Below are positions 22,055 to 34,493 of a stretch of DNA of 64,000 nt, piece after piece; the first letter of the stretch is position 1, and the number at the start of each line of letters is the position of its first letter. Under the pieces are notes generated by a model, which saw only the letters and a program-made list of their open reading frames with translations, was not told the origin of the DNA and made no database searches. The position numbers and the translations under genes were made by a program. Source of the stretch: Cryptococcus deneoformans JEC21 (taxonomy: Eukaryota > Basidiomycota > Tremellomycetes > Tremellales > Cryptococcaceae); contig NC_006692.1 in the NCBI RefSeq assembly GCF_000091045.1, positions 563,221 through 627,220 on the forward strand, in the 5' to 3' direction.

Positions 22055-25000
22055 ATGTCGGTTCAATCACCCCTCATCGCGGTCCCCCGCAAAACAACTA
22101 CAGACGTGGACTGGGCCACTCCCATTCGGCACGTAATCGCAGCCTCGTACGGTGAAGATCCAAACAGCTATGCCGAAGAATGTGCAGTCCTGCAACGGTG
22201 TAGGCAGGATGCTGTGAGAGGCGCGGGTAACGATCAAACAGGTAAGGCGATACCTATCTTCTCGGACACAACATTGGCTAATTATGAGCCAGCAAGGGAC
22301 CTTTTGTACAAGTACTTTGGGCAGTTAGAATTGCTCGAACTGAGATTTGCAGAGATCAAAGTCTCCTTCCCATGGCAAGCATATTATTGTATCAGATATA
22401 GGCAAAGCTTACTTATCCTGCAGGAATGATGCGTTCACCGACAAGTTGACTACTCAAACTTCACTCGCTTTTGAAAAGGCCTCCATCATCCACCTGATAT
22501 CATCTATCCTGTCGTCCCTTGCCCAATCTGCCTCGCGTTCAGATCCTGAAGGCTTAAAACGAGCCTACTATAACACCCGAGCTACTGCCGGTATGCTGAC
22601 CTACATCAACGAAAACTTTCTCCACGCCCCTTCAACCGACCTCAGTAGAGAAGTGGTTCATCTTTTGATAGGGATAATGATGGCTCAAGCCGCCGAGATC
22701 TTCACGGAAAAGCTCGTTGAAGAAAAAAAATCAGCTTCTCTCGTAGCCCGGTCAGCCAATCAAACAGCATCTATGTACACGTCCGTCGTGGATGAGATGA
22801 AGGAATTCCAGGGCAAAGGCGTCTTTGATCGCAACTGGCTATATGTGCTCCAGATCAAGGCCAAGCTGTTTGGAAGCCTGGCCCAGTACTACAAGGCAAC
22901 CTCAGATAGCGCGGCAGGAAAACATGGCACAGCATTGGTCAGGCTCAAGATAGCCAATTCCCTCATTCAAGACGCCCAAAAACAGGCTTCGTCTTTCATT
23001 TATACTTTCGTGGCAGCGTCAACACCCAGCTTGCCTCATGACGCTGCTAATGCCTTGAATGAAATTGTCAAGGCCCATGCAACTGTCTGCGGTGAAGCCA
23101 AAGAGCAGGCTGTCAAGGATAACGATCTCATCTATCATGAAGTCCTCCCTTCTGAAGCTAGTCTTCCTGCCATCGAGAAGCTGCCACCCGCGGCTCCCAT
23201 CACCATTCAGGACGTATACGGTAATCAAGAAGTTACTAAATTGATCGGGCCAGATATCTTCCTTAGACTTGTCCCTCTCGCGGTGCATGAGTCTGCAAGT
23301 GTTTATTCAGAGGAAAAAGCCAAATTGGTGAGAGCTGAGGTTGATAAGGTCGAATTGGCAGAAGGGGAGATCCAAGCAGGGCTTGACCATCTCAATCTCC
23401 CCGAGGAGATTGACAGATGGCGCCAATTTTTGGAAGGAGATACAAATGATGATGTTCCTCTTAGTCAGCAACTGAAGAGCTTGGTGGATAGTGTCGGGGA
23501 TGTGAGACAGGTGGAAAACGATTTGGGTCGCCTGGATGGTGAGAGAGCCGCATGTGAGCGAGAACTAAGAGAACTGAACGGAGCTCTGGATGCCGAAAGT
23601 CGGGAATGTGAACGCATGAGGGTAAGCCAACGGTCTTCTTCCGGAAACCACTGCTAATAGGCCTCACAGGCTAAATATACACCCAACTTTACGCAATCTC
23701 CGTCAGGTCCACAGACTGCCAATCTGCGCTCCAATTTATCCGCCAATCTATCTGCTCTTTCGTCGGCGTCTACCTCTGACGCCCATCTACAATCACTTTG
23801 GCAATCCATCCAGCCTTCAATCTCTCTTCTATCTTCAGGCCCGAGCAACCTCGAAAGAGCGGCCAGGGATATAACTGAGGGAAACCCTCAGAAGATAGAC
23901 AAGACTGTCAGCCTACTAGACCTAGATGACGAAGAAGTGGATCGAAAGGCATTAGGACAGGAAGAAAAAGACGCTTTGAGAAAAGCTGTGGATGACGGTC
24001 GAGAGAAATTAGATCGTTTGAAGAAGATTAGGGCAGAAAGAGATGAAGTTCTCAGAGATTTAAAAGAGAAGGTTTGTCAATCATCTATCTATATATGACA
24101 ATTGTTGTAACTAACAATGAAACAGATCCAGACGGATGACGTCTCAAACTTGCTTCTTCTCAACCGCCGCTCTCAGAACGTCGAACCACAACTCTTCGCA
24201 TCTGAACTGGAGAAGTTCCGACCTTATCAAACTCGTCTGGCTGCCGCGGTATCTGCATCCAGGTCGATCCTGCAAGAACTAGATATGCTCGTCGCCCAAG
24301 TGCATAAGGGAACGGGCTTCCGCGAAATTTTGAGAAAAGAGAAGGACCGCCAAAGGATCATTCGTGACTGGGAAAAGCGGCTGATCGAAGCTGGTGAGTC
24401 TTATGCCGAGATCAGGGCCGGATTGGGCAAGGGCTTGTCATACTATGACAGTCTGAGAAGAGTGATTGAAGATCTGAGGATGGAGGTTCAAAGGTTTACA
24501 AACTCAAGGGAGCAAGAAAGGAGGAATATGGTCAGCGACATCGAGACCCGCCAGCGGTTAGGCGGCACATCTCCTTCAACAGGTGGGGTCGTTGCTAATC
24601 GGGGTCTGGAGGAAAGGCTAGCGGCATTGAAAATGGAGGCTCCACCTCAGCCACCTAGATTGGGCACAACATCGACCCCCAATCTTCCACCGCCGCCTGG
24701 ACGCGGAAGTAGCAACGTTACATCCAGCTACCTGCCCCCACCGCCTCCACCAAAGCCACAATCGAACCCTTACGATTTCTCTACGCTGGCTGGATTTGGG
24801 TCGTTTGCGACTCCTTCTGTTTCCAGTCCCCAGCACGTATACCCATCGCAACCGCAACAAGCGTACAATCAGCAGAGCTACATCCCGCCCCAACAGAACC
24901 CCTATTATCCCCCACCTCCTAGTAGGCCTACGTACGCTTCGCCTCCGTTTGCACCTCAGCAGCCACCAATGCAAAGTGGTCACTCACCCTATGCACCGCC

Positions 25001-25130
25001 TCCTGGACATGCTCCTCAACCCCAACAGCCTCAATACCCGTCCTCTCAGAACCAACAACAAAGGCAGGGCTATAAATATCCCGGCTACGGGCAGCAGGGC
25101 GGTTACGGGGGCGGTTACGGACAATATTAA
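22055..25130 (+). CDS. BRO1: Bro1/ALIX-family ESCRT-associated protein
   Basis: Four exons (22055-22374, 22424-23621, 23670-24071, 24126-25130) encode 974 residues. Residues 1 to about 390 form the Bro1 domain: SPLIAVPRKTTTDVDW start, ANYEPARDLLYKYFGQLELL, then FPWNDAFT, KASIIHLISSILSSLAQSA and AGMLTYINENFL. A coiled-coil V-domain follows to about residue 810, and the C-terminus is Pro/Gln/Tyr-rich with PPPPPPKPQSNPYDF and many YPxx and PPP repeats. Bro1 recruits the deubiquitinase Doa4 and binds Snf7 on endosomes; the paralogue Rim20 acts in pH signalling. The long proline-rich tail favours Bro1 over Rim20, but the distinction needs a phylogeny. The first intron (22375-22423) uses a GC donor (CATG|gcaagc), and the exact join FPW-NDAF is the conserved family sequence. 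Confidence 0.88.
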
Positions 25131-26169
25131 ATGGGGCGTTGTCGATTAAGCGGCATGGCAAGAGAGATTCGATAGCGAAAATGGAGCCAGGTTGTTTTTG
25201 GATGAATCGTCTATAGTCAAATCATTATTGTATGTTAATTATGCGCACTTGGAGGTCTTCTTGATTTTCTTTACAAGATACTGGTGCATGATGCCCTTGC
25301 TGTTTCTACCAAACCAACTCTGGTCCCTTCATCAACGGTAGTGGTGTATGGTCTTTTCATATAATATCACTAGTTGTGTTGTAGGTAATAGTCCTGCTGC
25401 CTTAATCAAAGGTTACAGTACTTCAATACCTTGATATTCTGTTACTCTCGAGTTTGCTTCATGCCTATTTCAAAGAATGCCCTGTAGAGAAGAAGAGAGA
25501 GATGAAGAGACTGAGCGAAGACAGTCAAAGAACAAATGTCCATCAACTAACTCTCTATGCATACATGCCGCTTACTGACAAGCGACAGCCATCCAAACTC
25601 ATCATCCTTTAGACTCGGTATTATTCTATGGAAACGCACAAAATGGACGAAAGGCGGCAGCAACAAAGGAAGGATTGTTATGTCAACTTCCACTCCCAAA
25701 GGACCAGTTGTGTTATCCGTCACCAGTGGAACAATCCACAATCTACAGCATTTCTCTGCTAGTCAAAGGGAAGAAAGGGCAGTGGCTAATCCGCCATTGT
25801 GAAGGTAAGGACGCGGGACCGATTTGGGATGAATGGAACACAACAGGGTCCAAAATGAGAAGAACGGGAGGCCTTTCAATCATTTTATCTCCTGGCATTA
25901 AGCCACTTGATCCCCCTAAGGTGCAGAAGCACATCCCGGATTAGTGTTTAGCCTTGAGATATAGCTTTGAAACGCCGATACCGAATTAAGTAAGGTTAGC
26001 AGATATCATCGTAGCGCAGGACAGAGGACCTGCTGTTGGTATAAGAAGGGCATTCCCTTTGTTGTCCCATCTTTCCCCAAGTCTTCCTTCCCATTCCCCC
26101 TTTGACCTCGAATTCAGTTGACCTGGCACTGCCAAAGACACTTGAACACATACGATACCTTGACAGATC
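25131..26169. other. Intergenic region upstream of the HMG-box gene, no gene seen
   Basis: About 1.04 kb between BRO1 and the HMG-box gene. Short frames on both strands (25557-25944) have no recognisable domain and no consistent splice joins. It probably contains the BRO1 3' UTR and the HMG-box promoter and leader, including a pyrimidine-rich tract near 26050-26110. Confidence 0.4.
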
Positions 26170-28142
26170 ATGGACAACTTTTGGATGACTAACGGGTTTG
26201 TGGGTATGCCTGCTGGTCCTATCGAAGATTCTCCTCGTAGGTCTCCTTCTGTCTGTCCTCTTGTACGACAAGATCCATTGACGGACGAGCAGATGATTCG
26301 TTCGCTCTATCTTCTATCCCTCCAGACCACGCTCATCCCCAACCTTACCAAAGCCAGACCAACTTTCCTTATCAGCCTCATGTCCATCCATACTCACTTC
26401 GCACTCAACGATCAACTTCATCACTCTCCGGTTGGTCCACCGTCACGTCAGATACCAATACTGCGTCTGATTTCGATGATGATGCTTCCTCCATGTCCGC
26501 ATTCTCCTCCAACGTTTCTCCACAAAGCCTTTGGGTTGGACCTCAAAATCAGTCAAGCCAATCTTCACCACAAAGAGCGCCTAGTTTATCGATTGACCCA
26601 AAATTGTTCGCACCCATGGAAAAGGATGGGAAAGCAGATGAAGGAATGCTAGAGACCGCCAAGCCAAAGGAGCTCGCAAGGGCAGAAGTTACAGCAGTGG
26701 TTTTAGGAAGTTCAAAGAAGGAGAAATTAGAGAACTGCAAGAAAAAAGTCAGTCATGCAAGAAAGGTATGTCTTTTCTTTGTGTCGAGCGTGTTCAAGGG
26801 ATTAAATCCATCGATAGCAAACTGCAGACCATATTCCTAGACCCCGAAATGCTTTTATCCTTTTCAGGAAACATGTTGTGGATGCCAAACTCATTCCTGC
26901 TTCGGTTGAGATGAGACACCAAAACGTTAGCATTATCACAGCCAAAATGTGGAGCGAGGTAAGCCTTTGATAGACATGTAATGAATGAGTAGAATGAGTA
27001 GATGTGCTTACAGACATTAGGCTCCAGCTGAGCAAAAGGCCCACTTTAATGAGCTCGCTCGCATCGAGAAAGAAGAGCACATGAAGAAATATCCTGGCTA
27101 TAGGTATCAGCCAGTCTATCGTCGAACTAATGTTGTCCGCCGTCGCGTTCGGAAAGATGAGGCCGAGGAGGAAAAGTGCAAGAATGTGGCCGAGCTGTTG
27201 ATGAAGGGAAAAAGTGGGCAACAGTTGGAAGAGGAGATCAAGGATAAGATTGCAAATGGTGATACAAAGGGTGCGAAGAAAAACAAGTGAGTGGCCATTC
27301 TTGATCGCCTGTTTTGACTGGCTGACGCACCTAGGGCTTCATCTAGAAGTATGAATGGCGTTTGTGAGCTCTCCAAAGGCGCACTTCGAGCATTGCGAGC
27401 CCAAGCCAGACAAAAACAGGAGCCTTTCAACTCTGGCGATTGGAGTGATCTTTCCTGTTCCACCTCAATGGACCCCGACGCTCAGGGTTCTCGAAGACGA
27501 CAATCTAGTGCTTTTGAGAGTACCAGATCTTCACAATCACCCAAGCCTGCCAACGGCTTCGAGCATAGGTTGTTACAGGCACAGAATCAGGGCCCCAGGA
27601 GGCAACTGCAATATATGGCGTACAGTCACCAAGACCTAGCTCCTTGGTCGGGCGACATTCCTGCAGAACCCAATGAGAAGCAGGCATTCGCCTTTACTTC
27701 TAGTCAACAAGGATTTCAGCCTGGCCAACAGAGCCCACCTACGTTTTCCATTGCCGCACATACATATCCATTGACTTCACGGCATTTCCTCTATCCTCAG
27801 CCTCAACCCCAGTTCCAACTCACGATAATGCCAGACCAACAAGTGTCCAACCAGTTTTATGTTCACGACGCTGCTCTTCCATTTTCTCCATCTGCTGGTC
27901 AATTTACTTTACAGGGGCAAAACACTAGCATGCACGCTGATGATATGCCCACCTTTAACATCGGTAGTGCACAACAGCAGGTCGTTCACCCTCCCATGTC
28001 TGCTCGATGGGATAAGGGCCACTTACTACCACCTTCAAGCGACGTGCCTCTTGAGGGTTTACCATTCGATGACGGCCTGATGCTGGGAGACTTTGAGGCA
28101 GCCCTTGCTCATGCGGATGACATGGTTGGAGGGGTGTGGTAA
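26170..28142 (+). CDS. MATA-type HMG-box transcription factor
   Basis: Five exons (26170-26236, 26293-26765, 26818-26958, 27021-27286, 27335-28142) encode 584 residues. The HMG box starts with HIPRPRNAFILFRKHVVDAK, the hallmark of fungal mating-type-class HMG proteins. It continues with SVEMRHQNVSIITAKMWSE and APAEQKAHFNELARIEKEEH, then MKKYPGYRYQPVYRR and a basic RRRVRKDEAEEEK. The box begins at about residue 190, after a Ser-rich N-terminus. The C-terminal half is Gln/Ser/Pro-rich and ends in an acidic LPFDDGLMLGDFEAALAHAD segment that could be an activation domain. In Cryptococcus this class includes the pheromone-response regulator Mat2, but I cannot tell whether this is Mat2 or another HMG factor. 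The acceptor at 26817 was chosen because the one at 26827 puts the HMG box out of frame. Confidence 0.85.
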
Positions 28143-28549
28143 TTTATATGATTTTCTGTTTCCTCTTGTTGCTAGTGATATCACGAGTGTCATTGCTCGG
28201 AGTGTAGTGCTGCGTTTTTACTTGGACGTTACGAACATACCAATACCACTTTGCATGCATTGCATATTGCATGTCGGAGAGGAGAGATGTGTGCGAGGGA
28301 TGACCCGGTTATTTATCCTGGATGGGCAATGAACGAAGATGGAAGCTGTGTAGAGCTGCATGGCGGACCTATAACAAAAGAAAGGTTGGGAATGACGTCA
28401 TGACATTTGCCCGCTGCCTCCCCATATACAGGGCCCAGACTCATCATCAACATTCTCCGTCCAACTACGACATCCGCATATCCACCACTCCCCCCACACG
28501 CAGACAAATAACATCCTGCCTCTCCCGAGACATCAAACAAGTCGTTCTA
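28143..28549. other. Intergenic region and NCS1 leader
   Basis: 407 bases between the HMG-box stop and the NCS1 start. No coding frame of note. The CA/CT-rich stretch just before 28550 looks like a 5' UTR. Confidence 0.4.
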
Positions 28550-29590
28550 ATGGGAAAATCGCAATCCAAGTTATCTTCTGAAGAGCTGGCCGAGCTCCAG
28601 AAAAACACTTATTGTGAGTACGCTCCGAGGCCATCAGAGCAGGTGAGCAGCGCTGATCACGTACGCGCGTAGTCGACAAGAAGGTGAGAGATATTTGCAT
28701 AGACTGGCGTACAGTTTCCTGACGAGAATGACCTGTCGGATCCCGCGTATTAACAGGAACTCCAACAATGGGTGGGTGAATTAAGGGATGCGAGTCCTGA
28801 GGGCTGACTGTGCCCGGGAACAGTACAAAGGCTTCCTCAAGGACTGTCCTAGTGGTCAACTCAACAAGGAAGGTGGGCATGTTCAATTTTAATTTCATTT
28901 TTGCGTCTGGCTGAAAGGATGCACAGAGTTTAAGAAAATCTACCGACAATTCTTTCCTTTCGGTGATCCTAGTCAGTTCGCAGATTACGTCTTCAATGTG
29001 GGTAACCAGAACGCGTCGCCATTAGTAAAACTGACAGTTATTTACGTGTAGGTGTTTGACGAAGACAAATCTGGCACAATAGAATTCAAGGTGCGTTTGT
29101 ACCGAGGAATTACGTGGAAGATGACGAACAGCTCATGCCATTGCAGGAGTTCATTTGCGCCCTTTCGGTCACCTCTCGAGGTCGTCTTGACGAAAAACTC
29201 AAATGGGCGTTCCAACTGTATGACATTAACCAAGATGGTTACATCACCTACGACGAGATGCTTCAGATCGTACGATCTATTTATAAAATGACTGGACAAA
29301 TGGTCCAGTTGCCAGAGGATGAAGATACCCCCGAAAAGGTTAGAACTTGAAACACTTGCAAGGACCATCATTACAGTACTGACATGTTTTGTATTCAAGC
29401 GCGTCGACAAGATCTTTAGGAACATGGATCTGAATAAGGACCATCGACTGACATATGACGAGTTCAAGGAGGGCTCCAAGCAGGATCCTACCATCGTACA
29501 GGTGCGCGGGTGGATATCATGGACGTTAAAGGTTACGACAGCTGACGTGCATTTGGATAGGCTTTGTCACTGTACGATGGGTTGGTGTAG
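28550..29590 (+). CDS. NCS1: Neuronal calcium sensor 1 (frequenin) homologue
   Basis: Nine exons, some only 11 and 15 bases long, sum to exactly 190 residues, the length of NCS-1 in animals and yeast. The N-terminus [17 protein letters not shown] is a myristoylation signal (Gly2, Ser6). EF1 is degenerate ([12 protein letters not shown]), as in all NCS proteins. EF2 ([12 protein letters not shown]) and EF3 ([12 protein letters not shown]) look competent. EF4 ([12 protein letters not shown]) has His in place of the usual Gly at loop position 6. The protein ends [10 protein letters not shown]. Known roles are calcium-dependent membrane binding and activation of phosphatidylinositol 4-kinase (Pik1 in yeast). 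All eight introns are about 40-75 bases with GT-AG ends. It converges on the Wee1 gene, 296 bases between stops. Confidence 0.95.
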
Positions 29591-29886
29591 AAGAGGCTGC
29601 AGAGAACACAAGTTCGGTTTGAAATATTGAATTTTAGGATATGAGATAGACTGGATCGGGTCTTGCCTGACCTGCATACACTTATTTATTATCCATATGT
29701 ATGTGTACTACCACAGCTTCTCGAGCTGAAGTTGAGCAAAGGAAAGGTGCATTCGACTTATTTATAAGATAAGGCCATCGTCGATGGCATGCAAATTATG
29801 ATACAGTCTACTTTGAAAACAATGATTTCTCTTTTGATCTACGCTATATTCTTTTCGACGCCTTTGCTTCTTCTGCTTTTCTTATC

Positions 29887-32800
29887 TTACAATTCTTCTC
29901 CAAGTACCCTTTTCAACCATTCATCACTTTCCTCTACTAAAGCTTTTCCCCGTTCGGAAGCTCTCACCCTTTTGACAACCGGATGCCTCCAAACATCACC
30001 AAGACTCCATCGTCGGTCGGGGTTGCATCGCATCATACCCTTGATGACAGTCAAAATGTCATCAGACAGGATTGGCATGTTGGGATCGTCAGGAGGAGGA
30101 TTACGATTAGGAGATGATGCGGAATGTGGACGGGGAATGTAAATTCCATTAAGATCAGAGAAATCATCATTGCGAAGTTGCACCCAAGCGTCCCCGTCTG
30201 AAAAAAAAAATTAATTAGCAACATGTCAAGAGACATCCAATAACAGTCACCACTTACTGCTAGGTAGCACAACATTGAGAGCCGCTTCCAACAACAAAAT
30301 ACCCAAGCTGAACACATCTGCGCCCTTCCCTATCATCTCAGCTTCACTCAAGGCTTCGGGACAAAGATATTCCCTGTCTCCTTCGACCTCTCGATCCATG
30401 ATAGGACTTGGCACCATGGCCAAACTCTTCTTTCCGTTGTCCATAGGCGTCTCCACTTGATCCCACACGAACCCTCCTTTCTCGTCCCTTTCAGGTAACG
30501 CAGGGCTCATACCCCCGAGCATATGACCGTCAGGACCGTCGCCGCAAACGACGGCCATACCCAAATCTGCGACGACTAGTCCACCAGCGCTGTTAATCAA
30601 AATGTTAGATGGTTTGACGTCAAGATGGAGGAAGTGGTGTTTATGGATGTGGTCGATACCTTCGGCGAGTTCTACAAGGGATTTCCACACACGAGCCTCG
30701 CGGATGCCGCCGTGGTCGCTTAGAAGAGAAAGGAAGCTGGAAAGGTCACCGCAATCAACCAGGGTGGTGAGAATATACAGGCGAGAGTGAGATTCCCAAG
30801 AATCGATGTATTGGACGACATTCGGGTGCGGGTCGAGAGAGAGCTCTCGTAGAATGGCAATCTCTTCAAGCTGTCGAAGACGGTTCTTGGCACCGGTGTA
30901 AGGTTTACCTGCTTTAACGGCAAAGACTTTGCCGGTTTTCTTCTCACGAACCTTCCACACCTGAGAGAATGCGCCACTACCAAGATTCTCCACGAGCGCG
31001 AAATCTGTTTCAAGCCTTGTGATACCCTCACTACCCAGTTTTGGCCTACCGGTAAACATAGATAGCTCCTGAGACGTGTGGCCTCTAGCTGGTGTAGTTA
31101 TTTGAGCAGCACTCTTAAAGCTCGCGGCCAGCATGGGATTGGAAGCTCGGATTACTGGTTTACGTTGAGCATCCATTGTGGCACTAGGACTTCCAGCAAG
31201 CATTGATCGATATCGCTCGGCAACGGGGGCATCAAGTGCGCTTGGCCGATTGAGCCGATTGGAGGGAGGAGTAGAGAAGAGGTCGAGGTCCACAGGGTTA
31301 GACGAAGCGAAGGGGTAAACGACAGGCGCCCGTATTGGTGATGGGGTTGTTAGCCGGTAGCCCTTGGCAGCACCTATGACACCCCGTCAGCTGTGATACC
31401 AGCATCAATAGATAAACTTACCGTCATGTTTCGTCGGAGTTACGGGAGACAACGATACTCCAGTAATCGAACCGCGACTGTTCCCTCTAATCATTTCCAT
31501 ACTACTGATGGAGCTTCCAGCTTTGAACATTAAACTCCTCTTCTTCCTTAATCCTCTTGTCTTTTGAGCTTGTTGGGTAAAGTGGGCATTGCTCGATCCT
31601 GCTGCGGCAAAAGCAGGGCCCTTCAATGGTATCGACGGAGCGGACATAGATTGGATGGGCGATACAGGGCTGGGGGGTTGCATTGATCCAAGGCCAGGCT
31701 GCATACCATATTGCGCGGCAGATTGCTTCCTCTTGACATTCACCAGTGGCTCACTGCCAAACTTGGGGATTTCCACACCGGAAAAGCGTGACTTCTTTTT
31801 CACCAAACCCGCAGAGGCGAAGACACTGGGAGAAGGTTTAACGTCGGCAAATGGCAAAGCGTGGGGAGTGTTCAAAGCCGCTTCAGCCATTAGTAGGGTG
31901 GGTTTGGGCTTTTCAGTGGGCTCTGTTGTGCCTCTTCGCATTGGTGGTCGTCCTTTGCCACGAAGGCTATTCAAGGTAGGGATAGCTGGGGAGCTTGTCC
32001 GTGGTATTCGTTGAAGTATGGAACCGACTGTGGGCATGCGACGGGGCAGTGTTGGTCGTGTAGGTACTTCCAGACGGGGAGCGGTCTCGGAAGCATTCTC
32101 CTTTGCAGAATCGTGCGCAAAAGTGCCCGTTGAACGTCGATTGGCCAATAATGATCGGGAAGGTGATAGATCTGCGTCACCGCTTGAATCACTAGCTATG
32201 GACACCGAAAGCCCATTGTCCTCATTGTGATTTTCGTCTGATGGTATACGGCGAGGTCCTAGCTCTATGCCAAGCCCAAATGTTGCCCCGAAGCCATTGC
32301 CGTCAAAAGGGTTGCGCGATGCCTTAAACTTCGCTCGATCCCAAAAGCTCCTGGGACGGGAAGGGCTCTTTGGCGAAGGGATATCCTCAACATCCGACAT
32401 CATTTCTTCGTCTTCCATATGACCGAGAGCTTTGGATCTTTCATTTTGTTCTCTGAGCGTTGCTGTGCTCTTCTTCGATAACAGCAATCGGGGCAATATT
32501 GTAGAGCGCGAGTCTGAACGAGCGTGTTGGGAAGAGCGGGTGCTGAAGACAGATGGGGAGTCCATGTGGAAATCGGCTTGGCTGTCAAAAGAACCAGAAG
32601 GAATATCGTTGGGAGATTTGTGGCAGTCGCTGGTAATGAAAGGTGATATGGATGGTGAGGTATTGAGCTTGATGGGCAAGTGCAATGCACTTGATCCTGA
32701 CTGTGCATCAAAGCTCGAATGTCCTGCTTGTTCTCCATCTAGTTCTGCCGGATTTTCATCCCATTGCACGATGTTCGGTCTAGTTTGTTGCTCCAGAGAG

Positions 32801-33564
32801 TTTCTAGCCAGAGACAAAAGGGAAACCGAACTACTGTCGCTTCCACTGAACTCCATAGAAGACACGGAGCAATCTCTGTCTCTACAGTGCTGTAAGGATC
32901 CCTGAAGGCAACCTTGCATGTTATTCTCCTTTGATTGGAGTGGGGGCAGCCATTCCCCGCTTTGCAGCCATTCTAGGTCAGGTTCGTCAGAGCTTGGATG
33001 GGATACGTCCCAGTCGGCCAGATGGTCTTCGGTCGTTGGACGAATAGGAGATATGTCTTCGATATGACGGCCCTTTGATATCTGTGTCACAAACTTGGGC
33101 CCAGCCGACTTGGACTTTTGTGGCATATGCTCGGCGGATGGGTGATGCTTGAACGTCGAAGTATATGGTGTAGTTAGAGAAGAGGCCGAAGTGGTGTGGG
33201 AGGCATACTTGAATGGCGAAGTGATGGTTGGAGGTGTTTCTTGAGCCAGCATTTCAGACAATACGTCTTGGCGGAGGGAGAATGTAGACAACTGTTGTGA
33301 AAGCTGTATGTTGCACAAGTAGTCAGCGGGGCACGCTCAGTGCGGCCTACCCAGTAAAACAAAACATACCATTGGTATCGAAGCTTCGCGCTTTGCCCTG
33401 CTGCCGAGGCTTTGGCGAGTAGACTTGACCCGTTTGTGGGATCTGGGCAGGGAAGAGGTTGACGGACGGCATGTCTGCGAGGAAGACTGGCGGAGAGGAG
33501 TGATGGTGGTGTTCCGGGGCGGGGATGACGAGGGGTTGTGGGCGGCGGAGAATGTGGCGTGCAT
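29887..33564 (-). CDS. WEE1: Wee1/Swe1-family mitotic inhibitor kinase
   Basis: Four exons (33564-33370, 33303-31422, 31373-30258, 30197-29887) encode 1,167 residues. About 750 residues of Ser/Pro-rich N-terminus precede the kinase domain. Kinase landmarks are ENLGSGAFSQVWKVREKKTG, FAVKAGKPYTGAKNRLRQLE, HHFLHLDVKPSNILI and VADLGMAV. The 'HLDVKPSN' loop and the DLG in place of DFG are typical of Wee1/Myt1 rather than other kinases. EGDREYLCPEAL replaces the APE region, and ADVFSLGILLLEAALNVVLP follows. An insert of about 60 residues separates DLG from EGDREYL. Wee1 phosphorylates the inhibitory tyrosine of Cdc2/Cdc28 and delays mitosis. The last exon adds a C-terminal lobe ending GEEL. Nuclear action is inferred from the family. 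Confidence 0.92.
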
Positions 33565-34493
33565 GGTGGCTGGGCTGTCAGTGGGCAATGAGTGTGGTTG
33601 AAAGAGCGTGTCGCGAACGGCGCATGGCGCGGGCGGGAAAGAACGAAGAAGAAAAGTGTGCAAAGCAGATGTCGCGGGGGAAAACAAAAACAAACATCGA
33701 GACCTGGTTGACGCGATCACAAAGCCGTGCCTGTTTTTCGGCCCAAACAAACGCACTGACGCTTAAACTTATTCCCACACTCACTTAATTAAAGTTGTTT
33801 GGTTAGTTACCGTGGGCGGCCTCGACCGACCTGCTAGATTTCGAATTTACTTAATTATTCATGTTTCTTCGCTTTTTTTAATCTTTTTGCTTCCTTCTTA
33901 TTTAAGTATCTAAAAGTGAGCTTCTTACTTAGTGCGTGAGCGAGCAGACTGCTGGTCATTTCTGGAGGAATTTTGTTCCGTGCACACCCCACGAAAACAA
34001 CCGAACTTCGATGATCGCCGGAGGATCTAGAGGGATCTGAAGTGTCCCTATACAACATCGGATTTTCGCTTCAGGCTGCTGTCATGGTTTGTCACCAAGA
34101 TGTAATTCATATTGCTGCCGATAGCTTAATGGCCCTCGATTGACGGGTCTAGTCGAGATCGTTGAGGAAGACAAGAGAAACTACGTATCATCAATCATCC
34201 CTTCCATTTTCCTTCTCTCCAATGGGTGTTGTTTTGAAGTCGGCTGAGGAGAGAAATGGTTAGTAAAAGAAAAACAACTGCAAACGGTTGCACTTGAACG
34301 GCTGAGAGCGAGGTAATAGATTCAGAACTACTGATGATGACCTGGATTGAGTCATTCAGTCTAGATATAATATAGTGCAGTCTTTAGCGTGGCAATGGGG
34401 CAAGCGAAGATCTATGCTGGTTAAAAGTGTATGTGAACTGTCTATCCTGTCTGTGTGAACTGCCTCGATCTGCCAAGCATCATCAAGTCTCAA
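33565..34493. other. Promoter/leader region of WEE1, no clear gene
   Basis: 929 bases upstream of WEE1 (-). A 67-codon frame on the minus strand (34058-33855), with a Lys-rich end, has no family resemblance and I do not call it. An AT-rich segment lies around 33780-33910. Confidence 0.35.

Noticed and set aside
25557..25944. Short plus-strand frames between BRO1 and the HMG-box gene
   Set aside because: No motif, no consistent introns, codon pattern unlike neighbours.
31589..32905. Plus-strand frames opposite WEE1
   Set aside because: Shadows of the WEE1 N-terminal exon with no splice sites or motifs.
33855..34058. Minus-strand 67-codon frame ending in a Lys-rich tail
   Set aside because: No family, no splice context, lies in AT-rich promoter-like sequence upstream of WEE1.
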